Shown piece after piece: positions 7,846 to 15,583 of a DNA stretch of 52,504 nucleotides. A program made the translations under genes and the position numbers. Under the pieces are notes generated by a model. The model saw nothing but the letters and a program-made list of their open reading frames with translations. It was not told where the DNA came from and ran no database searches. Position 1 is the stretch's first letter. The number at the start of each line of letters is the position of its first letter. Source of the DNA: Chloroflexota bacterium (GTDB lineage Bacteria; Chloroflexota; Anaerolineae; UBA4142; SHND01); contig JAKOPZ010000293.1 in the NCBI GenBank assembly GCA_029778615.1, forward strand, positions 1 to 52,504. The letters run 5' to 3'.

Positions 7846-9177
7846 GGTGTGGGCGCGAAAAATCATTTTAATCGGGGCGCCCGTTAATTTGAAACGTTCG
7901 CGAATTTTGTTTTCCAAATAGCGTTGGTACGAAAAATGCACCATATCTTTGCGATTCACGAAAAAAACAAACGTCGGTGGAATAATTGCCACTTGCGTCG
8001 CGTAATAAAATTTTAATTGGGTCTTGCCGTGCGTGGGCGGCGAATGCTGCGCCACCGCCTGGCGCAGAATATCATTCAGGTCGGCGGTCGGGACACGCGC
8101 GCGCAGTTCCTGCCGGACACGCAGCGCCGTATCCATCACCGCAGGAATGCGCTGCCGATATTTGGCGGAACAAAACACAATCGGCGCGTAGGGAATAAAA
8201 TTGAACGCGGCGCGCACGCGTTCCTCGTACAATCTCATTGTGTCCGTTTCTTTTTCCACCGTGTCCCACTTGTTCACTACCAGCACGATGCCTTTGTTTT
8301 CTTCGAGCGCGTACGAGGCGACGTGCATGTCCTGTGAGGTGGGTCCATCCTCTGCATCCAACAGCAGCAGCACCACATCCGCGCGTTGAATCGCTTTCAG
8401 CGCGCGCAGACTGGAAAATTTTTCAATCCCCGGTTCAATTTTGCCGCGCCGCCGAATGCCTGCGGTATCAATCAACGTTACGGGTTCGTTCCGCCACAAC
8501 ACCTCCGTATCAATCGCGTCGCGCGTGGTGCCGGGAATTTCCGAAACAATCGCGCGCTCCTGCCCGAGAATCGCATTAAGGAGTGACGATTTTCCAACAT
8601 TTGGTCGCCCCACAATCGCGATGTGCGGAATTTCGCTTTCCGGTTCTTGCGACGCGGGCGGAAAATTCTCAATAATTTCTTCCAACAAATCGCCCGTGCC
8701 GATACCGTGCAGAGCCGAAATGGGATGCGGCTCGCCGAGACCGAGCGCGAAAAATTCCACCGCGTCGGCGACGCGTTTTTCATTGTCGGCTTTGTTCACC
8801 GCGAGATAAACGGGCGCATTCGACTGGCGCAAAATGTCCGCGATTTCATAATCACCGGGGAGCACTCCCTCTTCTACATCCGTGAGAAATAAAATCGCGT
8901 CCGCTTGGTCAATCGCCAATTGTGCTTGGGCGCGCGCCAACGCAAAAAATTTTGACGTGTCGTTTTGCTCAACCGCTTCGCGTTCGCCGACGATGCCCCC
9001 TGTGTCCACTACGGTAAATTCACGTCCGGCAAAATCCGCGTCCGCGTACAAACGGTCGCGCGTCGTTCCCGCGATTTCGGAAACAATCGCGAGCCGTTCG
9101 CCGACGAGGCGGTTGAATAATGTGGACTTGCCCACGTTCGGGCGTCCGACGATGGCGAGAATGGGTTTGGAAGGCAT
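7837..9177 (-). CDS. der: Ribosome-assembly GTPase Der (EngA)
   Basis: Der is an essential GTPase of 50S ribosome maturation with two tandem G domains and a C-terminal KH-like domain. Both G1 loops are intact (GRPNVGKSTLFN near residue 10, GRPNVGKSSLLNA near 190). The G3 motifs are DTGG and DTAGI, the G4 motifs NKAD and NKWD. The KH-like region (about 360-446) ends with basic residues. At 446 residues it is the usual length. The start at 9177 follows a spacer of GGAGAC-type heptamers and has no obvious Shine-Dalgarno. Confidence 0.97.
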   Translation of the reverse strand: MPSKPILAIVGRPNVGKSTLFNRLVGERLAIVSEIAGTTRDRLYADADFAGREFTVVDTGGIVGEREAVEQNDTSKFFALARAQAQLAIDQADAILFLTDVEEGVLPGDYEIADILRQSNAPVYLAVNKADNEKRVADAVEFFALGLGEPHPISALHGIGTGDLLEEIIENFPPASQEPESEIPHIAIVGRPNVGKSSLLNAILGQERAIVSEIPGTTRDAIDTEVLWRNEPVTLIDTAGIRRRGKIEPGIEKFSSLRALKAIQRADVVLLLLDAEDGPTSQDMHVASYALEENKGIVLVVNKWDTVEKETDTMRLYEERVRAAFNFIPYAPIVFCSAKYRQRIPAVMDTALRVRQELRARVPTADLNDILRQAVAQHSPPTHGKTQLKFYYATQVAIIPPTFVFFVNRKDMVHFSYQRYLENKIRERFKLTGAPIKMIFRAHTKK

Positions 9178-9182
9178 GGAGA

Positions 9183-9230
9183 TTTGAGACTGAAGACTGG
9201 AGATTGGCGATTGGAGATTGATAACTGGCG
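9183..9230. repeat. Spacer repeat of GACTGGAGATTGG-type words
   Basis: Tandem heptamer-like words (gagactg, aagactg, gagattg, gcgattg, gagattg) fill the gap between the glycosyltransferase-like gene and der. It is the same word family as at 11679, 12465, 13821, 15069, 19021, 35069 and 40309. Confidence 0.7.
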
Positions 9231-9235
9231 CTTAA

Positions 9236-11302
9236 TTACTGCCCACTGATTTTCCACAACGCGCCTGCATCTGGAATTGCGGCATCTCCAAATAACGGAG
9301 CATCCAGCGTCGTCACGCGCTCTACGCGATATGTTTCGCGTATCTCATTCATGGCGCGCGCGAGGGACGCGTTGTCTTCTAGCAGATAAATTTCATAATT
9401 GTTTGTGCGCGCGATTGCGATAAATTCGCGCAGGTCGTCGTTTGACCAATCGGCGGGACGAAACGCGTTTCGATGCGAATACAATTCAAGCGCGCCGGAA
9501 TTGAGCGATGCCCCGATGATTGCGCGTTGTGGTGTTACGCGCGCAATTTCATCGAATGACGCGCGCTGTCGCTGCGTCATTGCGCCAAAACGCGCGGGCG
9601 CTTCGGAAAACGCGCGCGGCAGTGTATTCCACACGCGCGCGAGGTTGAATTCCAGCGCCAGAAAAATGAAACACGCCGCGCCGAATGCTGCCCACGCGCG
9701 TTGTCGTTTCCACAAAAGCGAAACTGCCGCCACAATTCCGTAACTCGCAAAAAACGCGATGATAGAAAATTGCGGAAGCAAGTCGCGCAAGCGTAACGCC
9801 GCATAGGGCAAATGAATCGCTAACGCTGCGCCGAGCCATAACAACAACGCGAGGCTCGAAATTTTTTCGCGGCGCGTGTAGAAAAAAATTCCCGCAATGA
9901 TAAAGAACGACAGCCAACCAAATTCTGAGCCGATGAACGCGCTCTGCCCTATCGCGCCAAGCGTTTGCGGAATCGCGTTCCACGAAAACAACGCGAGCTC
10001 TTCGGATTCGGGCGTGAGCCAATTGCCCAGATACAGTTGATGATACCACAAGTCAGGAAGCGCGATGAGAAACGCGGCACTGCCCATCACAATCAAATCG
10101 CGAAATTTTTGGATGCGCGTCGCATTTGAAAACAGAACGAAGGGGATGAACGCGAGCGCAACGACCAATTGCGTATGCCGCACGAAATACGCCATGCCCC
10201 AAAACACTCCCGCGCCGATTGCCCAGCCCCATGTGCTATGCTTGGCATTTCGAGCGGAGCGAGAAATCTCTCTTGGGATACGAGAGATTTCTCGCAAAGA
10301 CGGCTCGAAATGACGATTCTCAAGAGAGTGATTTTGACGATACGCGCGCAGCGCGCAGTAAAACGCGAGCGTCGAAAACACCAATGCCTGCGTGTCAACC
10401 ATCGTCACACCTGCCCAATTCACAATTTCGTTCGATGTGGCGATGAGGGCAAGAACGACCAAAGTCGTTATTACGCGCCGCGTCAGTTCCCACGCGAGCA
10501 GTCCTGAAACGAAAACACTTGCCAATGAAAAAAACGGATTGACGAAATATAACGCGTTCTCACCCGCGAGCCGATATGCCAGCGCATACGCGAACGCGCC
10601 GCCGATAGACCACACGGTAATTGCGTCGCCTTGCAAATTAAACGGCAAGCGATAGCCGACGTGAACAATTGGGTACCATGAGATTTGTGTTTGGGAGATG
10701 AGAGGAAATAGGGAAAAGGAATGACTCGCGGTTCCGCGCGTTGCCAAATCAATGCCCATTTGCACATACGCGAACGGGTCACTCCCGGTCGCACCAAACG
10801 TGCGGTGTCCAAAATATTCTGCGATCGCCCAAACAAAAATTGCGAGTGCGCCAAGAATTGCAACCCATTGAATTGCACGCGTGCGCGGCGGAAATAGCAA
10901 AGCGAAAAAAATCAACGCGCTGTACAGAATCCCCGCGCCGATGAAAAATTCGTACTGGAGCAGCACGCGCGCATCCGGCAGTGCGTAATCAAAATAGCCC
11001 TGAATCTCTTCGCCCAACAAACGGAGCCACGCAAAACGCAGCGCGACAAAAATATACACAATGAAAAATGGCGCGAGCAGCGCGGGCGAAAGGATTTCAC
11101 GCGCGCGCGGAAAAAGTTGTGCGAGAATACAAAGCCCCATGACGACGCCGACAATCCACAGCGGCGCGCGGGTGAGTTGCGTTAAGAGCGCGAGGGCGAG
11201 CGCGTGGACGAGGAGGAGAGCTAGAGAGATTGAGAGATTGAGCAAAGGCGGGGGAACAAGCGAGAGGGCGGAGAGGTGGTATGAGAGGAGGCGGGAAAAC
11301 AC
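9236..11302 (-). CDS. Large polytopic membrane protein, GT39/PMT-like glycosyltransferase fold
   Basis: The 688-residue protein has about 12-13 membrane helices over residues 1-560 and a soluble C-terminal part (about 570-688). The layout resembles lipid-linked-sugar glycosyltransferases of the GT-C superfamily (PMT/ArnT-like), which would act at the outer face of the membrane; no Asp-containing catalytic loop could be assigned with certainty. A palindromic repeat at 10246-10316 is read in frame and adds a polar segment (HFEPSLREISRIPREISRS) between two helices. The start at 11302 is the longest ORF and the first residues (MFSRLLSYHLSAL) may be spacer-derived. Confidence 0.65.
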   Translation of the reverse strand: MFSRLLSYHLSALSLVPPPLLNLSISLALLLVHALALALLTQLTRAPLWIVGVVMGLCILAQLFPRAREILSPALLAPFFIVYIFVALRFAWLRLLGEEIQGYFDYALPDARVLLQYEFFIGAGILYSALIFFALLFPPRTRAIQWVAILGALAIFVWAIAEYFGHRTFGATGSDPFAYVQMGIDLATRGTASHSFSLFPLISQTQISWYPIVHVGYRLPFNLQGDAITVWSIGGAFAYALAYRLAGENALYFVNPFFSLASVFVSGLLAWELTRRVITTLVVLALIATSNEIVNWAGVTMVDTQALVFSTLAFYCALRAYRQNHSLENRHFEPSLREISRIPREISRSARNAKHSTWGWAIGAGVFWGMAYFVRHTQLVVALAFIPFVLFSNATRIQKFRDLIVMGSAAFLIALPDLWYHQLYLGNWLTPESEELALFSWNAIPQTLGAIGQSAFIGSEFGWLSFFIIAGIFFYTRREKISSLALLLWLGAALAIHLPYAALRLRDLLPQFSIIAFFASYGIVAAVSLLWKRQRAWAAFGAACFIFLALEFNLARVWNTLPRAFSEAPARFGAMTQRQRASFDEIARVTPQRAIIGASLNSGALELYSHRNAFRPADWSNDDLREFIAIARTNNYEIYLLEDNASLARAMNEIRETYRVERVTTLDAPLFGDAAIPDAGALWKISGQ
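10246..10316. repeat. Dispersed palindromic repeat inserted in a coding sequence
   Basis: catttcgagcggagcgagaa is matched on the far side by gatttctcgcaaagacgg and ctcgaaatgacg. It belongs to the family of 32-124 and 213-327 but lies wholly inside the membrane protein gene 9236-11302, in frame and without a stop codon. Confidence 0.8.
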
Positions 11303-11311
11303 CGTCTAAGC

Positions 11312-11393
11312 GTAGGACAATTTTGTAAATTGTTGGCGAGCAGGCAATTTACAAAATTGCGGTACCGGTGGGCAATTTACAAAATTGCCCTAC
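11312..11393. repeat. Triple-word palindromic spacer repeat
   Basis: The word gcaatttacaaaattgc, itself nearly palindromic, occurs at about 11344 and 11372 and inverted at about 11316. The outer ends gtagg (11312) and cctac (11393) pair. It lies just past the 3' end of the DUF503 gene and could end its transcript. Confidence 0.75.
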
Positions 11394-11674
11394 AAAAGTT
11401 CTATCTGATAGTCCAAGATGTTGGCGTCAAAGCGATTGCGTTCAATCCAATCCACCACTTTTTCCAAAAGCCCATGCGCGTAACTCGCATCGTTGGACAC
11501 GCACGCGAACGCGATGGTCGCCCGCTCCCACGAATCCAAATCGTCCACCTCGGCGGCGGACACGTTAAAATGATTGCGTACTCGCGCGAGAATCGGCTTG
11601 ACGACACGCCGCTTGCCTTTCAGCGAGTCGTTGCCAAAAATCTCAAGTTGGATGGTACAAACGCCGACGACCAT
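11390..11674 (-). CDS. DUF503 family protein
   Basis: The 94-residue protein starts MVVGVCTIQLEIFGNDSLKG and continues KRRVVKPILARVRNHFNVS, the typical DUF503 signature. Family members are small, single-domain, often encoded near ribosome-maturation genes such as rbfA, and have no firmly established role. The start at 11674 is used because residues upstream of it are translated spacer repeat. Its position after the BMC-locus aldolase is probably incidental. Confidence 0.85.
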   Translation of the reverse strand: MVVGVCTIQLEIFGNDSLKGKRRVVKPILARVRNHFNVSAAEVDDLDSWERATIAFACVSNDASYAHGLLEKVVDWIERNRFDANILDYQIELL

Positions 11675-11678
11675 AAAA

Positions 11679-11736
11679 GACTGGAGACTGGAGTTTGGAG
11701 ACTGACAGGGAGTCACTAGTCTCCAGTCTCTAGTCT
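11679..11736. repeat. Inverted spacer repeat (GACTGGA words)
   Basis: gactggagactggag (from 11679) is inverted in ctccagtctctagtc (ending 11735). The right arm encodes the last residues (RLETGD) of the aldolase at 11716-12462. Confidence 0.75.
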
Positions 11737-12462
11737 TGACGCATGTCTCTCACTCACCATACACGCATTACATTCCGCACACACATCGCGCCCGCGTTGC
11801 GCGAATACATTTTTTCGCATGGTCGCGAGTTTTTGAATTTGCGAGTCCGTAAGCGGCGTCACGGGTTGAACGGCATTCGCTTGCAAGGCAATCAACGCGG
11901 AATGTTCCAATCGTTCGAGCCGCATGTATGCTTCCCACAGATTTTTTCCCACCGTCACCGAACCGTGTCGTTCGAGCATCAGCGCGTCATAACGCGGAAT
12001 GAGTTCGCGGATGCGTTCGGGTCCTTCGATGCTCGTCGGTGTCGCGTAGGGCAATGTGGGAATCGTTCCCAAATCGTACACCACTTCGGGCAAAATACAT
12101 TTCGCGAGCGAGATGCCGACGAGCGTGCAAGAAATCGCGGAGGGAGGATGCGCGTGAACGACGGCTTGAATGTCTGCGCGTTGGCGATAACATTCGAGAT
12201 GCAATTTGATTTCGGAAGACGGAATGAGTTCACGCGCCGCGCCAAAATTCGCGCCAATTTTATTGCCCTGCAAATCAATCACGAGCAATTGTTCCGCGTT
12301 CAAAAATCCTTTGCTCAAGCCGCTCGGCGTACACAACAAACGGTCTGTGCCAAGACGCACGCTCAAGTTTCCGTCGCCTGCCGCGATGAAATTTTTTTCC
12401 CACATCAATTTTCCGATGCGGACGATTTCTTCGCGCAAGGCGTATTCGCTACGCGCGTCCAT
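11716..12462 (-). CDS. Class II aldolase (fuculose-phosphate aldolase type), BMC-associated
   Basis: The 248-residue zinc-dependent aldolase has AAGDGNLSVRL near residue 27, a Zn site formed by HAHPP near 104 and a third His in LERHGSVTV near 166, and the Glu of SSEIKLHLE near 82. Relatives cleave L-fuculose-1-phosphate or similar sugar phosphates to dihydroxyacetone phosphate plus an aldehyde such as lactaldehyde, and occur in several BMC types where the aldehyde is trapped by the shell. An unusual C-terminus carries CAECNAC (CxxCxxC), then a tail RLETGD encoded by spacer repeat. It lies near BMC-P genes but with a GH1 gene between. Sugar specificity cannot be deduced. Confidence 0.88.
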   Translation of the reverse strand: MDARSEYALREEIVRIGKLMWEKNFIAAGDGNLSVRLGTDRLLCTPSGLSKGFLNAEQLLVIDLQGNKIGANFGAARELIPSSEIKLHLECYRQRADIQAVVHAHPPSAISCTLVGISLAKCILPEVVYDLGTIPTLPYATPTSIEGPERIRELIPRYDALMLERHGSVTVGKNLWEAYMRLERLEHSALIALQANAVQPVTPLTDSQIQKLATMRKNVFAQRGRDVCAECNACMVSERHASRLETGD

Positions 12463-12464
12463 AG

Positions 12465-12499
12465 GATTGGAGACTGGAGACTGGAGACTGGAGATTGGA
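12465..12499. repeat. Tandem GGAGACT-type heptamers
   Basis: Five near-identical 7-bp words (ggagact x3, then ggagatt and ggatt) fill the gap between the GH1 stop and the aldolase start. There is no inverted arm here. Confidence 0.8.
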
Positions 12500-12507
12500 T
12501 TCCATTT

Positions 12508-13812
12508 TTAGACGCCGAACCTTTTCATCAACTCATCGGCTATTCCATTGTCGCGAATGATTTGTGCGTACGTATCCGCGACGGGGCGTTTGGTGCGCGT
12601 TTGTGTTTCCACGTCGAGATGATACAGACCGAAACGCAGCCAATAACCCGCGTCCCATTCAAAATTATCCACGAGCGTCCACCAATAATAACCGTTAATT
12701 TTCACGCCTTCTTGCATTGCGCGGTGCAGCGCGCGCAAATGCGTGACGAGATATGGCGACTGATTGTCGTATCCAATATCAAACGTGCCGTTTTCGGTAA
12801 TGTAAATCGGCAAATTGATACGCGCCAACATTTTCAACAGTTGATAAAACGTGTCAGGCGCGAGGTCTCCCGCGTCGCTGAATTCCTCAAATGGCGTTCC
12901 TTTGAGCCATGTCGAATGTAACTGGCGCGCAAACACAGAACCGGGACGCGAAATGTCAAAGGTGACGCGATTTTGAAAATAGTAATTGAGCGCGAAATAA
13001 TCGAGCGGCATTTTGCCATCGCCAATTTTTTCACCGCGTCCGAGTGGAGTGGGCATTCTACCTGTCGTCAACGCGCGCACAAACATTTCATTCGTCAAAT
13101 AATTGCTCTGCCACGCGACAACACGGTCAAGCAATGAGTTTTTCTTCGCAGGCGCAATCCAACGCCATTGATGCGCGAGCGAAACTTGTGCGTTTGATTG
13201 AAGATGATGAATGGCTGCATAGGCGCGGTAATGACCGATAATGATATTGCGTGCGACGCGCAACCCTTGGGTCAAACTTCCGGTCCCGGGCGGGCGCGTT
13301 TTCCAAACATAATTCAGCACCATATACAAATTCGGCTCGTTTATGGTAATCCAAACATTGCACAGGTCACCGAATGTTTCGACGACGCGCGTGGCATGGC
13401 GTTCCAAAATTTGGGGTGAATTGTCCGCGAGCCAACCACCTTTTTCCATGAACCAGCGCGGGTGCGTGAAATGCACGAGCGTTACCATCGGCTCGATGTT
13501 GCGTTCGCGCAGCGCGGTCAACATTTCGCGATAGCGCGCAACTGCCGCGTTATCCCACTCACCCTCGCGCGGTTCAAGGCGGCTCCATTCGACGGACAAC
13601 CGATGCGCGTTGTGTCCGAGCGATTGCGCGCGGTCAAAATCTTCAATAAAGCGTCCATTCCACCAATCGTTCGCCACACGCGACGAATCACCATTTTTGA
13701 TATGCCCGGGCGTTTGTTCCCAGTCCCACCAATCGTTATCGAAATTTTGTCCTTCGACTTGATGCGCGGCAGTGGCAGCGCCCCAGAGGAAATTTTTTGG
13801 AAAAGATAACAT
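12508..13812 (-). CDS. GH1 family beta-glycosidase
   Basis: The 434-residue TIM-barrel glycosidase starts FPKNFLWGAATAAHQVEG, the GH1 N-terminal signature. The acid/base Glu is in TINEPN (near 160) and the nucleophile Glu in YITENG (near 345); a WWTLVDNFEW motif near 380 completes the active site. It should hydrolyse beta-glucosides or beta-galactosides in the cytoplasm, since no signal peptide is seen. It lies between the aldolase and a BMC-P gene, so it might supply sugar to the aldolase branch, but it carries no targeting peptide and the position may be chance. Confidence 0.93.
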   Translation of the reverse strand: MLSFPKNFLWGAATAAHQVEGQNFDNDWWDWEQTPGHIKNGDSSRVANDWWNGRFIEDFDRAQSLGHNAHRLSVEWSRLEPREGEWDNAAVARYREMLTALRERNIEPMVTLVHFTHPRWFMEKGGWLADNSPQILERHATRVVETFGDLCNVWITINEPNLYMVLNYVWKTRPPGTGSLTQGLRVARNIIIGHYRAYAAIHHLQSNAQVSLAHQWRWIAPAKKNSLLDRVVAWQSNYLTNEMFVRALTTGRMPTPLGRGEKIGDGKMPLDYFALNYYFQNRVTFDISRPGSVFARQLHSTWLKGTPFEEFSDAGDLAPDTFYQLLKMLARINLPIYITENGTFDIGYDNQSPYLVTHLRALHRAMQEGVKINGYYWWTLVDNFEWDAGYWLRFGLYHLDVETQTRTKRPVADTYAQIIRDNGIADELMKRFGV

Positions 13813-13820
13813 GCGGGGAA

Positions 13821-13849
13821 AAGATTGGAGACTGGAGATTGGAGATTAG
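13821..13849. repeat. Tandem GGAGATT-type heptamers
   Basis: agattggagactggagattg and gagattag fill the 33-bp gap between the BMC-P stop and the GH1 start. Same family as 12465-12499. Confidence 0.7.
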
Positions 13850-14118
13850 TGCGTGAGGGAAATCGAATCAATGACGCCGACAATGGAAGAACGCACGGGC
13901 GCGTTCGGCACGCCAATCACTTGACGCGTCGAATTGCCTTCTTGACACACGAGCACCGTGTCGCCAATTCCCGCTTGCGCCGCATCAACAGCAATGAAAT
14001 CATCTTCGGGTTTTTCGTTCGCGAGATGCAACGGACGCACAAGCAAAAGTTTGCGTCCCGCGAATGCAGGATGCTTGATGGTGGAAACGACAGTGCCGAC
14101 GACTTTGGCGAGAATCAT
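13846..14118 (-). CDS. BMC-P shell vertex protein (EutN/CcmL family), copy 3
   Basis: The 90-residue protein starts MILAKVVGTVVSTIKHPAF, the standard start of the pentameric EutN/CcmL fold, with conserved AVDAAQAGIGDTVLV in the middle and a C-terminal SSIVGVIDSI strand. Pentamers cap the twelve vertices of the microcompartment. Its start overlaps the DUF5615 stop by 4 bp (ATGA), so translation should be coupled to a toxin-like gene. It is one of three divergent BMC-P genes here. Confidence 0.92.
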   Translation of the reverse strand: MILAKVVGTVVSTIKHPAFAGRKLLLVRPLHLANEKPEDDFIAVDAAQAGIGDTVLVCQEGNSTRQVIGVPNAPVRSSIVGVIDSISLTH

Positions 14119-14447
14119 AGATACTCTATTCGATTTCGCATTTCTTCCGACTCCACAAGTTCGTAGAGCATAATCAACAGACCTATCAACTCCCCAATGC
14201 CGTATTTATCCGGGTAACAATAAGCGATGCCCGCATGTTCGACATTTCCTGATGTAATCCGCAAATAATCTTGGTCAAAGGTCACCATCACCCGTTCCTC
14301 TTGAAATGCCCGAGCCAGCTGTGCTTCATCGGGGAGACCATCGTGTCCAATATCTTGCGGGCGCACGGCATCAATTTTACGTCGCTGCAATCCGCGCAAA
14401 ATCGGGAGTGGAATATGCTCATCCAGAAAAAAACGGATTTCAGCCAC
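14115..14447 (-). CDS. DUF5615 PIN-like protein (toxin-like partner)
   Basis: The 110-residue protein has the DUF5615 signature: RFFLDEHIPLPILRGL at the start, HDGLPDEAQLARAFQEER, and VMVTFDQDYLR with the second acidic cluster. The acidic residues resemble the metal site of PIN-type ribonucleases. It overlaps the DUF433 gene by 8 bp and the downstream BMC-P start by 4 bp. The pair DUF433-DUF5615 is commonly proposed as a toxin-antitoxin system. Activity is inferred from family only. Confidence 0.82.
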   Translation of the reverse strand: MAEIRFFLDEHIPLPILRGLQRRKIDAVRPQDIGHDGLPDEAQLARAFQEERVMVTFDQDYLRITSGNVEHAGIAYCYPDKYGIGELIGLLIMLYELVESEEMRNRIEYL

Positions 14448-14748
14448 GCAGTTTTTCTTTCAAAATTGATGGATACTTGGCTTTCATTTCAGAGACAATC
14501 TCAGCTTCGCGTTTGAAATCCCGCTCAATCTCCTCTCGATTATCATAATAATATGTCATTGCCGCATGAACATCCGCCAAGGTGATATTAGAAAACATAT
14601 CCACAACTTCATCGGCGGTCTTGCCATGTTTCTCGTACCAAATCACAATATCCATCACACGAATCCGCGTCCCCGCAATTCGCGCTTTGCCGCCGACAAC
14701 GCCGGGCGTTTTTTCTATATGCTGCGTCAACACATTTTCAACTGCCAT
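14440..14748 (-). CDS. DUF433 protein (antitoxin-like partner)
   Basis: The 102-residue protein carries the DUF433 core: GVVGGKARIAGTRIRVMDIV, then TADEVVDMFSNITLADVHAA, a short winged-helix or HTH-like fold. The C-terminal half (about 65-102) is a charged helix that likely contacts the DUF5615 partner. It would act as DNA-binding autoregulator and antitoxin. It starts 9 bp after the upstream BMC-P stop and overlaps DUF5615 by 8 bp. Confidence 0.82.
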   Translation of the reverse strand: MAVENVLTQHIEKTPGVVGGKARIAGTRIRVMDIVIWYEKHGKTADEVVDMFSNITLADVHAAMTYYYDNREEIERDFKREAEIVSEMKAKYPSILKEKLRG

Positions 14749-14756
14749 CTTTCACC

Positions 14757-15068
14757 TCACGCAAAATAACTTTCGCCTTCCGGCAATTCCAACTCTACAT
14801 TCTCAATCGCGTCCGCTGTTTCGACAATTCCCACAATCGCCAAATCAACAGGACCCACAACAGGATACGTTGCTAACGCGGCTTCACGCGCGCGGACGAG
14901 AAAAACGAAATCATTTTGTCCCGCATCCACCACATCAATCGCCGCTTGCGGGCGCCCTATTTTTTCGCGCTTGCGATTCATTAGTTGCACGAGCAACAAT
15001 TTTTCGCCCGCGAGCTGTTCGTCTTTGACGGTGGCGACGACGGTGCCGACGACTTGACCTAAAATCAT
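14757..15068 (-). CDS. BMC-P shell vertex protein (EutN/CcmL family), copy 2
   Basis: The 103-residue protein starts MILGQVVGTVVATVKDEQL and keeps AIDVVDAGQNDFVFLV and a C-terminal DLAIVGIVETAD strand. It is longer than the other copies, with an acidic C-terminal tail (ENVELELPEGESYFA). Its predicted role is a pentameric vertex cap. It is separated from the third copy only by the DUF433/DUF5615 pair. Confidence 0.92.
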   Translation of the reverse strand: MILGQVVGTVVATVKDEQLAGEKLLLVQLMNRKREKIGRPQAAIDVVDAGQNDFVFLVRAREAALATYPVVGPVDLAIVGIVETADAIENVELELPEGESYFA

Positions 15069-15130
15069 AGAGACTGGAGATTAGAGATTAGAGATTGGAA
15101 GCAATCTCCAGTCTCTAGTCTCTGATCTCT
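15069..15130. repeat. Inverted spacer repeat (GAGATTA words)
   Basis: agagactggagattagagat (from 15069) is inverted in the arm ending 15130 (caatctccagtctctagtct onward), forming a long imperfect hairpin between the BMC-P and the possible adaptor gene. Confidence 0.8.
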
Positions 15131-15497
15131 ACAATTTTTCCACCACGCGTTTTACAATTTGCTCCACCACCGCGCTGTCTACACCCGCGCCGAGTCGCGC
15201 AATGACGCCGCTTTTCACTTGCTCAATGACCTGTTGCTTTTCCGCATCGGTCAAGGACGCGTTGTTTGACGCGGGCGCGTTGGGCGCAGATTGCGCGTGA
15301 AGATTCGCTACATCGGGCGATTTCAAAACGCTCGAGGACGCGGACGCGCTGTTTGTCACCTTGCGCTTGATGCCAAGTTTGTCCATCATCTCGCGCGCAA
15401 CGTCGGTGATGTAAACGGAATCGTCCACTTGGATTTCGGTGACGCCGCGTTTTGCCAAATCTTCGATATCACGTTCGGTGTAAAAAGTGCGTGACAT
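15129..15497 (-). CDS. Small BMC-associated protein with targeting-peptide-like C-terminus
   Basis: The 122-residue protein is not recognised as a named family. Residues 4-46 (FYTERDIEDLAKRGVTEIQ onward, with a later YITDVAREMMDKLGI) match the N-terminal module of the EutQ in this locus (LFTAADIRIWKECGETKID), also seen in EutT-like proteins. Residues 47-78 are a Ser/Ala/Pro/Asn-rich linker. Residues 80-122 are two amphipathic helices, the last being SAVVEQIVKRVVEKL, very like the targeting helices on EutC and the aldehyde dehydrogenase here. With no catalytic domain between them, an adaptor or scaffold linking cargo and shell is a reasonable guess. It lies between BMC-T and BMC-P genes. Confidence 0.75.
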   Translation of the reverse strand: MSRTFYTERDIEDLAKRGVTEIQVDDSVYITDVAREMMDKLGIKRKVTNSASASSSVLKSPDVANLHAQSAPNAPASNNASLTDAEKQQVIEQVKSGVIARLGAGVDSAVVEQIVKRVVEKL

Positions 15498-15500
15498 AAA

Positions 15501-15583
15501 AGTAAAGAGGGAAACAGGGAGACAGGTATCAAGTAATCAGGTTACTTGTTTCCCTGTCTACCTATCTACTTACTACCTTCTAC
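15501..15583. repeat. Inverted spacer repeat (GGGAAACAGG words)
   Basis: The left arm contains agagggaaacagggagacag and tatcaagtaatcag. The right arm contains gttacttgtttccctgtcta, then cctatctacttactacc. The same word family recurs at 50151-50196. Confidence 0.75.

Noticed and set aside
11743-12921. 392-residue plus-strand ORF across the aldolase and GH1 genes
   Set aside because: It crosses two clear genes in antisense, translates spacer repeat (RLETGDW repeats) and has no domain.
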